DNA of 64,000 bases from Rhizobiaceae bacterium (GCA_029212415.1 JARGOF010000010.1:45001-109000), one strand, 5' to 3'. Numbered from the stretch's first letter, positions 9,537-19,278 are shown. Notes: generated by a model not told the origin, from the sequence alone. A program made the numbers and translations.

Positions 9537-10199
9537 ATGAACCTCAAGCTAACCGCTGAAGATGGACACGAATTTGACTGCTGGATAGAGAACGCCACCG
9601 GCATCCCACGCGGTGGTCTGGTCATCCTGCAAGAGATCTTTGGCGTAACCGACCAACTCAAGGGTCTGGCCGCGCGCTATGGTGCCCTTGGCTACAATGT
9701 TGCCGTTCCAGCCCTGTTTGACCGGCAACAACCTGGCGCCGTAATTCCTTTCAATGATGCTTTGCCGGGGCGCGACATGATGCTCGCCGCCGATCTCGAC
9801 CAGACGATGCTCGATATCGCTGCAACGGTCGACATGCTGGTTGCCAACGGCAGCGGCAAGATTGCGGCCATGGGCTTTTGCTGGGGTGGCGGTCTTGCCA
9901 TCCGAGCCGCTCAAAAACTGGATATTTCCGCCGCAGTTTCATTCTATGGCACGCGTCTGCCGCAATATCTCGACAGCCCGCTCAAGGCGCCGGTCCTCGG
10001 CCATTTTGGTATCCACGATGACCATGTGCCTGCTGAAATGCTTGACAAGGCGGTGCACTATCTCAAGAGCCTGAAGGTTTATCGCTACGACACCGGTCAT
10101 GCCTTTGCCAATGACGCACGACCAACATTCTACAATGCCGATGCCGCGGAACTTGCCCATCAGCGCACCCAGGAATTCCTGGCCGCTCAGTTGAGTTAG
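9537..10199 (+). CDS. Dienelactone hydrolase family protein
   Basis: The 220-residue alpha/beta hydrolase has the dienelactone hydrolase triad: Cys115 in GFCWGGG, Asp161 in GIHDDHVP and His188 in DTGHAF. Glu33 in LQEIFGV matches the family residue that interacts with the nucleophile. Dienelactone hydrolases open dienelactone to maleylacetate in aromatic catabolism, but many paralogues have other ester or lactone substrates. The ATG has an aggag ribosome-binding site 8 bases upstream; the TTG six bases earlier is too close to it. It follows the TRAP module by 114 bases on the same strand and may belong to the same pathway. Confidence 0.9.
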   Translation: MNLKLTAEDGHEFDCWIENATGIPRGGLVILQEIFGVTDQLKGLAARYGALGYNVAVPALFDRQQPGAVIPFNDALPGRDMMLAADLDQTMLDIAATVDMLVANGSGKIAAMGFCWGGGLAIRAAQKLDISAAVSFYGTRLPQYLDSPLKAPVLGHFGIHDDHVPAEMLDKAVHYLKSLKVYRYDTGHAFANDARPTFYNADAAELAHQRTQEFLAAQLS

Positions 10200-10229
10200 A
10201 GAGCATGTCTTGAAAGAAAGACCGAAAAG

Positions 10230-10255
10230 GATGATGGGCCCGAGAGCCCGTCATC
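10230..10255. terminator. Hairpin in convergent gap, likely bidirectional terminator
   Basis: A 10-bp stem (gatgatgggc with gcccgtcatc, one G-U or A-C position depending on strand) and a 6-base loop lie between the convergent dienelactone-hydrolase and MFS stop codons. There is no clear T-run, so any termination would be by a strong stem alone or with Rho. Confidence 0.55.
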
Positions 10256-10257
10256 TG

Positions 10258-11637
10258 TCAGGATCCGGCACTTTCCGCCCGTTTGCTGCTGACAAAGGGT
10301 AACAACAGCAAACCCAGCACGAGAAGCAGGATCACGGGTGTAATGCCCAGACGCTGACTGGCAAAAATACCTGTTGCCTGGGCGATCAGCAATGGCCCGA
10401 TAAAGGTCGTCGCCTTGCCTGACAAGGCATAGAGGCCAAAGGCTTCCGTCACCTTTTCCGATGGAACCTGATCAACCAGCAAGGTTCTGGAAGCGGCCTG
10501 GAGGGCACCACCTGCAGCCCCGATGAAACAACCCGCAACATAAAAGACAATATCGGGCAATGAAGACGCTGCATCGGCGCTGCCGACCGTCATGAACAGC
10601 ACTTCATTGGGTGACGTTGAAACAATGACAATGCAACAGGCAGCCAGCACGACAATGCTGGTCGAGACGACCTTTTTGGGTCCAAGACGATCATCAATCT
10701 GCCCGCCGAAATAGGCGCCGATGACACCTGTCAAAGCTGCCAGAATACCGAAAACGCCAATCTGGGTAATCGACCAGCCAAGCACACCGGCCGCATAGAT
10801 ACCGCCAAAGGCATAAAGCGCATTCAGCCCATCGCGATAAAGCATGCTGGATATCAGGTAGGAGAAATAGCTCTTTTGGCCGGGCAGTGATCGCAATGTC
10901 TGTCCAAGATTGCGCAGACCGCGCACGACAGCCCCCTTTGCCGACACCCGACGCGGTATGTCAGGCGTGAACAGGAACATCGGCAGAACAAAGATCAGGA
11001 ACCAGATTGCCGTCAAGGGACCCGATGCGCGGCTGCCTTCATAGGTGGCGCTGTCCAGACCAAACAATGGCACGATGCCAAGCAGGGTCTTGCCCGTTGA
11101 TGGCTCACCGGCCATGAAACCCAGAACAATGATGAGGGAGATAATGCCGCCCACATATCCCAGCGCCCAGGCCGATCCCGACAGGCGGCCAAGCCGTGAG
11201 CGGGGCACCAGATCAGGCATCATGGCATTGTTGAAAACAGCGGCAAACTCCATGCCGATCAGCGCCAGGATCAGCGCAAAAATGATCAGCGAAATATTGG
11301 CGCTGCCAGGCGGCGAAAACCACAAAAGCCAGCAGCCGATAATTCCCAGTATCGAAAAGAACAGGATCCACGGCTTTCGGGGACCGGTTGTATCGGCTAT
11401 GGCGCCCAGAATTGGTGCCATGAAGGCGATTGCCAGGCCGCCAAGGCCGGTGGCATAGCCCCATATTTCCTGGCCTTTGACCGGTGTTTCCGCCACCTGC
11501 GAGACAAAATAGGGTGCAAAGACAAAAGTAATGATCAATGTGTGAAAGGGCTGCGCTGCCCAGTCAAACATCATCCAGCCGAATATACCCTTTCGATCAG
11601 CGCCGACGACACCGGCATCCTCTTCCCGTACGCTCAT
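10258..11637 (-). CDS. MFS transporter, UMF1/Atg22-like family
   Basis: This 459-residue protein has about 12 hydrophobic segments. Its start, GIFGWMMFDWAAQPFHT, and following block, GYATGLGGLAIAFMAPILGA, match the bacterial UMF1 family of major facilitator transporters, related to the yeast vacuolar effluxer Atg22. The ADTTGPRKPW motif after the second helix is the usual MFS A-like motif. The substrate is not known for most members; amino acid efflux is proposed for Atg22. It lies 31 bases downstream of NAD-glutamate dehydrogenase on the same strand, so co-transcription is likely. Confidence 0.88.
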   Translation of the reverse strand: MSVREEDAGVVGADRKGIFGWMMFDWAAQPFHTLIITFVFAPYFVSQVAETPVKGQEIWGYATGLGGLAIAFMAPILGAIADTTGPRKPWILFFSILGIIGCWLLWFSPPGSANISLIIFALILALIGMEFAAVFNNAMMPDLVPRSRLGRLSGSAWALGYVGGIISLIIVLGFMAGEPSTGKTLLGIVPLFGLDSATYEGSRASGPLTAIWFLIFVLPMFLFTPDIPRRVSAKGAVVRGLRNLGQTLRSLPGQKSYFSYLISSMLYRDGLNALYAFGGIYAAGVLGWSITQIGVFGILAALTGVIGAYFGGQIDDRLGPKKVVSTSIVVLAACCIVIVSTSPNEVLFMTVGSADAASSLPDIVFYVAGCFIGAAGGALQAASRTLLVDQVPSEKVTEAFGLYALSGKATTFIGPLLIAQATGIFASQRLGITPVILLLVLGLLLLPFVSSKRAESAGS

Positions 11638-11668
11638 TCGTCAATTCCCCCAACCGCCGCATGCAGCG

Positions 11669-14600
11669 CTAATTTCTGGTCTTTGCGATGTCATTCATCA
11701 TGCCCGCTGCCACCGTCAGGCGCGCAATATTCATGTCGCCACTCTCGATCAATTCACTGATTCGCTCCTGGGTTCGGTCGATGCGAATCCGGTCAGCCCC
11801 ATGCCAGCCCGCCACCGGATCCTCTTCTGATCCGAACTTTTCCAGTGCTGACGCTGTGATCGATCGCCGGGCTGCGGTAATTTCATCCAGACCCCGCGCA
11901 ATGGCAAGCGCTTCATAATGATCCGAGACACTTGCGTTATTGGCGGCCACATCGATACGTCCGATCCGGAACAATTCGGATACGTCGAAGAATATTTTGG
12001 CTGATTTCTTCAGGTCGGCGCCGGAAACCGCCGCAATCTGCATGATCTCGGGAATAAGCGACAGGCTTGGCAATTGAGACAAACGTGTGGCCAGCTTCGG
12101 CGGAATGCCATTGCTGATGCCCTCCGCATAGCGTCGCGCTGTCTCCTCCTGCATGAAGCCAGGCAGCAGCGATGGCAACGTCGACTCCAACGAGCCAACG
12201 GCGGTCTGAAGTTCCTTGACCGTTGCCTCCAGGTTCATCGCGTAGAGGCCGGTTTTCAAAGCCCAGCGCGATACCGTCAGGATGACATGCCCGACACCGG
12301 CGTATAATCGTTTTTGAACGTCACCGGGTATCAAATTGTCCAGTTCATCTATTGCATCATAGAGTGACGACAGGTTCAGCCCATCGCGAACCATGACATA
12401 GGTCTTGACAATATCGGACGACAACATGCCGGTGGCGTCGCTCAACTTGCTGACAAAGGTCGGTCCGCCCCGATTGATCGTATCATTGGCCAGCAAGGTT
12501 CCAATGATTTCCCGACGCAATCGATGTTCCTTGATATCCTTGCCATGGGCCTTGTGCATTCCCTTCGGGAAATAGGCCATAAGCGCAGTTTCGAAATAGC
12601 CGTCATCCAGCAAGGCGCTCCTGCTGAGGTCATCAAAAAGGAAAATCTTGGCATAGGACAGCAGGACACCGATTTCAGCTCTGGTAAGCGGCTTGCCGGC
12701 AGCAACGCGTTCCACCAGGGTCTGATTGTCAGGCAAGGTCTCAACCACCCGGTCCAGATGCCCCCGGGCTTCAAGCTGCGCCATCAGCCGAATGAGATCA
12801 CCTGTGGCACGGGTGCTGCGTCGTTCGACAAGAGAGATGGCAAGGGTTTGCAGATAATTGTTGCGCAACACCAGCGCAGCCACTTCATCCGTCATCAAAA
12901 TCAGCAATTTGTTGCGGTTTGCCAACGTCAGACGATCATCGCGCATCGCATTGGCCAGCGCGATCTTGATATTGACCTCGACGTCAGACGAATTCACCCC
13001 GGCGGAATTGTCGATTGCATCGGAATTGCTTCGGCCCCCACGCAGGTTGAAGGCAATACGTCCGCGTTGCGTGACACCCAGATTGGCGCCTTCACCAATA
13101 ACCTTGACACGCAACTGATCTGCCGTGACGCGCACCGCATCATTGGCCCGGTCGCCAACCTCCGCATCGCTTTCGCCTGCTTCCTTGACATAGGTGCCGA
13201 TGCCGCCGAACCACAGCAAATCGGCCTCTGATTTCAAAATGGCCGTTATGATATCCAGCGGCGAGGCCTTCAGTGTGGAAAGCCCGATGGCCGCTGCGGC
13301 CTGTTTTGTCAGCGTGACCGATTTTTCCGAACGGGAAATGATCATCGCCCCTTCCGACAGTTTGGACTGATCGTAATCCTGCCAACTGGAACGGCCCAGG
13401 GCGAACATGCGCTTGCGCTCGGCAAAGGACGTTTTGCATACCGGATCCGGGTCAATGAAAATATCGCGATGGTCAAAGGCGGCCACCAGCCTGATTTTTG
13501 GCGACAGCAACATGCCATTGCCAAAAACATCCCCCGACATGTCGCCCACGCCGATGACGGTAAATTCACTCTTCTGGATATCCACATCCATTTCCCGGAA
13601 ATGGCGTTTGACTGCTTCCCAGGCACCGCGGGCGGTGATTCCCATTTTCTTGTGGTCGTAGCCATCCGAACCACCGGAGGCAAAGGCATCATCCAGCCAG
13701 AAATGGTGCGCCTGGCTGATCGCATTGGCCGTGTCTGAAAAGGTCGCTGTCCCCTTGTCAGCCGCAACAACAAAATAGGGGTCCTCACCATCGTGGCAAC
13801 GGGTGCTTTGTGGAAAGACGACCTTGCCGTCGACTATATTGTCCGTGACCGACAGCAATGCGGTGATGAAAGTCTTGTAGGCATTGCGCCCGGCATTGAA
13901 TATGTCGTCACGCGTGCCGCCGGACGGAAGCTGTTTGGGATAGAATCCACCCTTTGATCCGACCGGGACAATGACGGCATTCTTGACCTGCTGGGCCTTC
14001 ACCAGACCCAGCACTTCGGTACGGTAATCCTGCGCCCGGTCCGACCAGCGAAGACCGCCGCGGGCAATCGGCCCAAAGCGCAGATGAACACCCTCCACTT
14101 CCGATCCATAGACGAAAATCTCACGGTAGGGCCGCGGCTCGGGAAGACCATCGAGAGCACGCGGATTGAGTTTGAAGGCCAGTGTTCTTCGGAACGATCC
14201 GTCTTCTTCCCGGTGATAGAAATTTGTCCGCAGGGTGCTTGATATGACATTGACATAGCGACGCAAAATCCGGTCATCATCAAGACTTGGAACGCGTGTC
14301 AGAGCCTCTTCGATAGCCGCGCTTGTCTCCTCAAAGGTCTTTTCAGCCTCCTCGGGAATCATCTCCGGATCAAAACGGCTGCTGAAGAGATTGAACAGAT
14401 TGGACGCTATGTCCGGGTATCGATTGAGCGTGTCGGCAATATAGCCTTGCGAAAAGGTAATGCCTGTTTGACGCAGATAACGCGCATAGGCGCGAAGCAC
14501 CGTGACGTGCCTCACCGGCAGGCCGCAATTGATCACCAGTCGATTGAAACCGTCATTGTCGATCTCGCCGAACCAGGTCGACATGAAGGCGTCGTCCAGC

Positions 14601-16480
14601 ATATTAACCAGACGTGACAGATCAACGGCCCGGCCTTCACGCTGCACCAGTTCCATATCGTGAACGACAACCCCATGGGATTCGGTTTCCTCAATGCCGA
14701 CGCTCAGATCAAAGGTCTGTTCGCTGATCACGCTGAAGCCGAGATTTTCCAGCAGCGGCACGCGGCGCGACAGGGAAACCGGTTCCTCGTGGTGAAAAAT
14801 CTTCAGCGACAGATTTTCACTGGCTTCTCCGGCACGCTGGTAAAAATCGATGCTGATCGGATTGTCAGCATTGCATTGCAAAAGGCTCGGCAGGTCATCA
14901 ACAGCCTGCTCGGGTGTGAAATTGTCCCGATAGGCATGCGATGTGTGGAGAGACAGGCTGTTTTCACCGGCCAGAGTGGCGAAGCGATCTTCCCAACGGG
15001 CCACGATCTCGCGAACATTATGCTCCAGCACGTCCTGCGAAACGCGCGGCGTGCGCCCTGCCGAACGGCCCATAATGAAGTGAACGCGGGCGACGCCGCC
15101 TTCCGGAAACGCCGGATAATAGGCTGACAGCCGTGCCTCGAAGACGTCCTTGAGATAGGCGCTGATACGTTCGCGGGCAATCGAATCATACTGGTCGCGC
15201 GGCACATAGACGAGCACGGATACAAACCGGTCAAAACGATCAATGCGTGGCAGAACACGCACACGCGGCCGGTCATTCAACTCGATAATTTGCTCGCAAA
15301 ACCCGGCAAGCATCGGCGCGTCGATCTGGAACAGTTCATCGCGTGGATAGCTCTCCAGAACATTCAGCAGTATTTTTCCCGAATGGCTGTGCTGGTCGAA
15401 GCCAAAACTCTCGACCACGGCACGGGTTTTGGATCGAAGCAGCGGAATACGTTGCACGGAGCGCGTATAGGCGCTGGATGTAAACAGCCCGACAATGCGC
15501 AATTCGCCGGTGACGCGCCCGCTCTCGTCGTAACGTTTGACCCCGACATAATCCATATAGGTTCGACGATGGACCAGCGAGCGCACATTCGCCTTGGTAA
15601 CAATGAGAACGTCCGGTCCCTGCAGGAAAGCCAGCAATTCCGGTGTTGTCGTCACATGATCGCTGCCGCGCCTGAGAACCCGGACATCCGGGTCGGACAG
15701 GATGCCAAGGCCTGTTTCGTCGACACGCTCGACTGTCGCGTCCTTGCCACTGCCGCGATAGTGGTATTCGCGTATGCCCAGAAAGGTAAAATTGTCATCC
15801 AGCAGCCAGGCAAGAAAGGCCAGCGCTTCTTCGCGTTCCGCCAGATGCTGGTTGCCACCGGCATTCTTCAACTGGGATACGATGGCGTCTACCTTGGTCA
15901 GCATCGGCCGCCAATCGGCAACAGCACGATGGACCTGATCCAGAACCATGATCAGATTGCTCTGCAAGGCGGCGATTTCCGCTTCTGAAAGCAGTGAAAC
16001 GTGAATCTGGATAAAACTGGTCTTTTGCCGGCTTGCATCTTCTTTGCCGGCAACGGCCAGGCTTATGTCCTTGATGGAATTGTCATCGGCTCTCAGCACA
16101 TTGAGAATCGGATGGGCTGCAAGGCAGATATCCCGGTGGCTGTCAGCAATTTCGCCCATGATCGAATCATATAAAAACGGCATGTTGCGATCGATGATCG
16201 TGATAACGCTTAAAGCACGCCCGGCAAGATCGACACTTCCCAGCGGACCATCAATCGGTCCGACCTGCACAATGGCATCCTTGCCGTTCCACTGACTGAG
16301 TTGTTCATGGGCGTGAATGCAGCAGGCAGCCAGCGATTCCGGCCTGAAAGCAAGCACGTCATCGGCACTGACATGACCATAAAACTGGTCCGGCTCTATG
16401 TATTTGGATTTTGACCCGCGCAAAATTTCGGCAATTCTGGCGATCTGTTTGTCACGTTTAGGATGCAGGCGGGTGCCCAT
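11669..16480 (-). CDS. NAD-dependent glutamate dehydrogenase, large (about 180 kDa) type
   Basis: This enzyme catalyses NAD-dependent oxidative deamination of glutamate to 2-oxoglutarate and ammonia, a catabolic route. The 1603-residue length is typical of the GDH-180/L_180 family common in alpha- and gammaproteobacteria. An ACT-like regulatory N-terminal region precedes the catalytic part. The catalytic core includes GGLRWSDRAQDYRTE, VIVPVGSKGGFYPKQ with the family lysine, VGDMSGDVFGNGMLLS and GEGANLGVTQRGRI. It has a ggagag ribosome-binding site before the ATG. Transcription continues toward a UMF1-type transporter. The neighbouring AhpD-like gene is divergent. Confidence 0.97.
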   Translation of the reverse strand: MGTRLHPKRDKQIARIAEILRGSKSKYIEPDQFYGHVSADDVLAFRPESLAACCIHAHEQLSQWNGKDAIVQVGPIDGPLGSVDLAGRALSVITIIDRNMPFLYDSIMGEIADSHRDICLAAHPILNVLRADDNSIKDISLAVAGKEDASRQKTSFIQIHVSLLSEAEIAALQSNLIMVLDQVHRAVADWRPMLTKVDAIVSQLKNAGGNQHLAEREEALAFLAWLLDDNFTFLGIREYHYRGSGKDATVERVDETGLGILSDPDVRVLRRGSDHVTTTPELLAFLQGPDVLIVTKANVRSLVHRRTYMDYVGVKRYDESGRVTGELRIVGLFTSSAYTRSVQRIPLLRSKTRAVVESFGFDQHSHSGKILLNVLESYPRDELFQIDAPMLAGFCEQIIELNDRPRVRVLPRIDRFDRFVSVLVYVPRDQYDSIARERISAYLKDVFEARLSAYYPAFPEGGVARVHFIMGRSAGRTPRVSQDVLEHNVREIVARWEDRFATLAGENSLSLHTSHAYRDNFTPEQAVDDLPSLLQCNADNPISIDFYQRAGEASENLSLKIFHHEEPVSLSRRVPLLENLGFSVISEQTFDLSVGIEETESHGVVVHDMELVQREGRAVDLSRLVNMLDDAFMSTWFGEIDNDGFNRLVINCGLPVRHVTVLRAYARYLRQTGITFSQGYIADTLNRYPDIASNLFNLFSSRFDPEMIPEEAEKTFEETSAAIEEALTRVPSLDDDRILRRYVNVISSTLRTNFYHREEDGSFRRTLAFKLNPRALDGLPEPRPYREIFVYGSEVEGVHLRFGPIARGGLRWSDRAQDYRTEVLGLVKAQQVKNAVIVPVGSKGGFYPKQLPSGGTRDDIFNAGRNAYKTFITALLSVTDNIVDGKVVFPQSTRCHDGEDPYFVVAADKGTATFSDTANAISQAHHFWLDDAFASGGSDGYDHKKMGITARGAWEAVKRHFREMDVDIQKSEFTVIGVGDMSGDVFGNGMLLSPKIRLVAAFDHRDIFIDPDPVCKTSFAERKRMFALGRSSWQDYDQSKLSEGAMIISRSEKSVTLTKQAAAAIGLSTLKASPLDIITAILKSEADLLWFGGIGTYVKEAGESDAEVGDRANDAVRVTADQLRVKVIGEGANLGVTQRGRIAFNLRGGRSNSDAIDNSAGVNSSDVEVNIKIALANAMRDDRLTLANRNKLLILMTDEVAALVLRNNYLQTLAISLVERRSTRATGDLIRLMAQLEARGHLDRVVETLPDNQTLVERVAAGKPLTRAEIGVLLSYAKIFLFDDLSRSALLDDGYFETALMAYFPKGMHKAHGKDIKEHRLRREIIGTLLANDTINRGGPTFVSKLSDATGMLSSDIVKTYVMVRDGLNLSSLYDAIDELDNLIPGDVQKRLYAGVGHVILTVSRWALKTGLYAMNLEATVKELQTAVGSLESTLPSLLPGFMQEETARRYAEGISNGIPPKLATRLSQLPSLSLIPEIMQIAAVSGADLKKSAKIFFDVSELFRIGRIDVAANNASVSDHYEALAIARGLDEITAARRSITASALEKFGSEEDPVAGWHGADRIRIDRTQERISELIESGDMNIARLTVAAGMMNDIAKTRN

Positions 16481-16597
16481 GTCTCTCTCCCGGTATAAGT
16501 TAAGGCACTCGACCTAGCCTTGCATTCAATGGTAGCAGAACAACAGCCCGATGTGATGCAAATATTTATAACATCACTACAGTCACCGGAGAATGAC

Positions 16598-17173
16598 ATG
16601 ACCACCCAAGCAAAAAATGCCACGGCCCTGGATCTGCCACCGAGCAAGGAGCTTTCAGAGGAAACCAGAGCCTATTTTGATAAATGCCAGGAAAAACTCG
16701 GCATGATCCCCAATGTGTTGCTGGCCTATGCCTTTGACGATGTCAAACTTCAGGCTTTCAGCGCCTTTTACAATGATCTCATGCTGGGCAATTCAGGCCT
16801 GTCCAAACTTGAACGGGAAATGATTGCCGTTGCCGTGTCGTCCGTGAACCGCTGTTTTTACTGCCTTGCTGCCCATGGCGCAGCGGTCAGACAGCTATCC
16901 GGCAATCCGAAACTGGGTGAACAGATGGTCATGAACTATCGCTCTGCCGATCTTGATGAGCGTCAGCGGGCAATGCTGGATTTTGCCGTAAAACTGACCG
17001 AAACACCCGGCAGGATCGAGGAGCAGGATCGTGAAGCCCTGCGCGCGGTTGGTTTCAACGACCGCGATATCTGGGACATCGGTGCCACGGCATCCTTCTT
17101 CAACATGACAAACCGCATGGCCTCCGCCACTGACATGCGACCCAATGACGAATATCATTCCATGGCGCGCTAA
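16598..17173 (+). CDS. AhpD-like peroxidase-related protein
   Basis: The 191-residue protein belongs to the carboxymuconolactone decarboxylase/AhpD fold. The redox signature is Cys86-Phe-Tyr-Cys89 followed by His93 (NRCFYCLAAHG), as in uncharacterised peroxidase-related enzymes. Such proteins reduce peroxides through a CxxC disulfide, usually with a thioredoxin-like partner; none is encoded next to it. The chosen ATG (MTTQAK) has a cggaga ribosome-binding site; the frame is open 26 codons further upstream without such a site. It is divergent from glutamate dehydrogenase. Confidence 0.88.
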   Translation: MTTQAKNATALDLPPSKELSEETRAYFDKCQEKLGMIPNVLLAYAFDDVKLQAFSAFYNDLMLGNSGLSKLEREMIAVAVSSVNRCFYCLAAHGAAVRQLSGNPKLGEQMVMNYRSADLDERQRAMLDFAVKLTETPGRIEEQDREALRAVGFNDRDIWDIGATASFFNMTNRMASATDMRPNDEYHSMAR

Positions 17174-17187
17174 CGCCTTTGGTTGCA

Positions 17188-17820
17188 TCATATCTCGATG
17201 ACGTGATCGGGCAATTCATTGGGATTGTCCGCCGAAGGGGGAAAATGCACGATCAAAATGGTCTGGATCTGTTCCACGGCATTGATCAATGCATGGGCCA
17301 GCTTCTTCTCGGCGGCACCCGCGATCAGGTCTGCAACAATGGTGTTCCACTGATCCTGCGACACCTTGTCGGATATGCCACCATCGGCAACGACTTCCGC
17401 ATAGCGCTCTGCCAGTGAAACAAAGACAAGCACCCCGGTGCGGGCTTGCGTCCGGTGGGTGTTCTGGGCAAAAAACTGCTGCATCGCATTGGCATGAGCG
17501 CGGCGATAGCGCAGGGATTTGGGCACCAGCAGGAGCCTTAGCCGGGGTATCTGATAGAGTATCAACAGCCCGGACCCATAGGCAATGAACTGGGCGGTGA
17601 CAAAGATCCGCAGATCAATATCAATCCACAACCAGTAAAACAGCCAGGCAAACAGCAGGCCCACCATCAGTGTGACGGCTGAAAATACAAAGCCTGCCGC
17701 CAGAAAATAGCTGTCTGACTGGCGACAGACGGCACAATGGATTTCTCCACTTGTCTGCCGCTCCGCCAACTGGATGGCCGCTGCAATTTGCTTATGTTCC
17801 TCATGGGTGAAAATTACCAT
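17188..17820 (-). CDS. TPM domain membrane protein
   Basis: This 210-residue protein begins with a short TPM segment (FTHEEHKQIAAAIQLAERQTSGEI), then two hydrophobic helices (about residues 40-90), then the TPM-like continuation TRTGVLVFVSLAERYAEVVADGGI typical of the TPM_phosphatase family. The biochemical role is uncertain. It overlaps the upstream TPM gene by 7 bases, and its ggagg ribosome-binding site abuts the ATG, which suggests coupled translation. It is third in the LemA-TPM-TPM operon. Little more can be said of its function. Confidence 0.82.
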   Translation of the reverse strand: MVIFTHEEHKQIAAAIQLAERQTSGEIHCAVCRQSDSYFLAAGFVFSAVTLMVGLLFAWLFYWLWIDIDLRIFVTAQFIAYGSGLLILYQIPRLRLLLVPKSLRYRRAHANAMQQFFAQNTHRTQARTGVLVFVSLAERYAEVVADGGISDKVSQDQWNTIVADLIAGAAEKKLAHALINAVEQIQTILIVHFPPSADNPNELPDHVIEI

Positions 17821-18650
17821 CCTCCGGATGCCCCTCCGCCGCCTGATGATCCACCGCCACCGGAAAATCCGCCACCGGAACGGCCGGACCGACCCCTGCT
17901 ACCTGCAGAACCACTGGAGGCACCGCCCCCATAGGAAACAGCAATGCCGAGCCATTTGTACCGACCCGGCGCCAGCTTTTTGCCAAATATGGATGCCAGG
18001 ATGGAAAAGCCGAATATGCTGACGAAAAACGAAACAAAAAGCACAAAGACCACCTTGCCCCAGGTGTCCTGCCCAAGGGATTTTTCCGCATTGCGCTCGG
18101 CGCGGGCCTTCAGTTCATCGGCGTTGCCCTCAAGAACGGATATGATGTCATCAACGCCGCGCCTTATGCCCGCCTCATAGTTGCCCGCCCGAAATTCCGG
18201 GACCATTGAATTTTCGATTATGAGCCTTGAAAGCAGGTCTGTCAGAATGCCTTCCAGACCGTAGCCGACTTCAATGCGCATTTTCCTGTCATCAATGGCA
18301 ACAAGCAGCAACACGCCATTGTTTTCTCCGGCCTGCCCCAGACCCCAATGACGAAACAACTGATTGGCATAGGGCTCTATGGGGCTTTCGCCGGTGCTTC
18401 TTACCGTCGCAACCACAAGCTGATCCGAGGATTTGGCTTCGAAAGCCGCCAGCTGTTCAATCAATTGCGCTTTTGTCCCGGAAGACAGGACATGGGCTTC
18501 ATCAACCACCCGTCCCGTCAGTGCAGGAAAATCCTGCGCCCTGGCGCCAGACTGACTGACGACGACAAGGGCAAGCAGCAAGAGAGCCGCTGACAGGCGC
18601 CGAAATCCGAATGTCATCGATCTCATGGGCGCGTGCATGGTGCCGTTCAT
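17814..18650 (-). CDS. YgcG-like TPM domain protein with signal peptide and Gly-rich tail
   Basis: A signal peptide (FRRLSAALLLLALVVVSQSG, ending ARAQ) leads to a TPM domain (LTGRVVDEAHVLSSGTK, PYANQLFRHWGLGQAGENNG, MRIEVGYGLEGILTD). One membrane helix follows (VVFVLFVSFFVSIFGFSILA) and the tail is rich in Gly and Ser (GGGFSGGGGSS, ending GGW), the classical YgcG architecture. It is envelope-associated, with a periplasmic TPM domain. The start is uncertain: I take the ATG 3 codons after the LemA stop, but a TTG overlapping the LemA stop has an aaggtga site, and later ATGs also leave the signal peptide intact. Confidence 0.88.
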   Translation of the reverse strand: MNGTMHAPMRSMTFGFRRLSAALLLLALVVVSQSGARAQDFPALTGRVVDEAHVLSSGTKAQLIEQLAAFEAKSSDQLVVATVRSTGESPIEPYANQLFRHWGLGQAGENNGVLLLVAIDDRKMRIEVGYGLEGILTDLLSRLIIENSMVPEFRAGNYEAGIRRGVDDIISVLEGNADELKARAERNAEKSLGQDTWGKVVFVLFVSFFVSIFGFSILASIFGKKLAPGRYKWLGIAVSYGGGASSGSAGSRGRSGRSGGGFSGGGGSSGGGGASGGW

Positions 18651-18660
18651 GGAATTGACT

Positions 18661-19278
18661 TCAGTCAAAGCTCACCTTGGGTACCGCGCGGCTTTCGGCA
18701 TCGATACTGAATGTCTGCATGGGTCTGGCGTCCGAATAGATAAATGCAGCCCACCAGCGACCCGGCACGGTCCGCAGCTCCGTATTGTAGAGACGTACCG
18801 CTTCGATATAATCACGGCGCGCCACAGCTATACGGTTTTCCGTCCCCTCCAGTTGTGACTGCAAGGCAAGAAAATTCTGGTTGGCTTTCAAATCCGGATA
18901 ATTTTCAGATATGGCCAGCAATCTGCTCAGCGCAGAGGTGAGTTCCGATTGGTTTTGCTGGAACGTTTCAAAGGCCTTCGGATCCGTCAGGACATCGGCG
19001 GGTATCTGAACCGACGTGGCCTTGGCCCTTGCCTCGACAACCGATGTCAGCACATCCTTTTCATGGGCCGCATATCCCTTCACTGTCTCAATCAGATTGG
19101 GAATGAGGTCCGCACGTCGCTGATACTGGTTCAGCACCTGACTCCAGGCCGCCTTGGCCTGCTCCTCATAGGTCGGAATGGCGTTGACGCCACAGCCCGA
19201 AAGCAACACAAGAGCCGATAGCAGCACGGCGGCGAGACCGTATCGCGATCGGTCAGCTGAAAGATTAAGCGTCATCAT
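18661..19278 (-). CDS. LemA family lipoprotein
   Basis: The 205-residue protein starts with a lipoprotein signal peptide and lipobox LLSGC (Cys29), so it is probably membrane-anchored. The rest is the LemA helical domain: NQYQRRADLIPNLIETVKGY and FLALQSQLEGTENRIAVARR. LemA proteins are of uncertain function and are repeatedly linked with TPM/YgcG proteins, as here, where two TPM genes follow immediately. The promoter should lie in the 447-base gap upstream. Confidence 0.93.
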   Translation of the reverse strand: MMTLNLSADRSRYGLAAVLLSALVLLSGCGVNAIPTYEEQAKAAWSQVLNQYQRRADLIPNLIETVKGYAAHEKDVLTSVVEARAKATSVQIPADVLTDPKAFETFQQNQSELTSALSRLLAISENYPDLKANQNFLALQSQLEGTENRIAVARRDYIEAVRLYNTELRTVPGRWWAAFIYSDARPMQTFSIDAESRAVPKVSFD

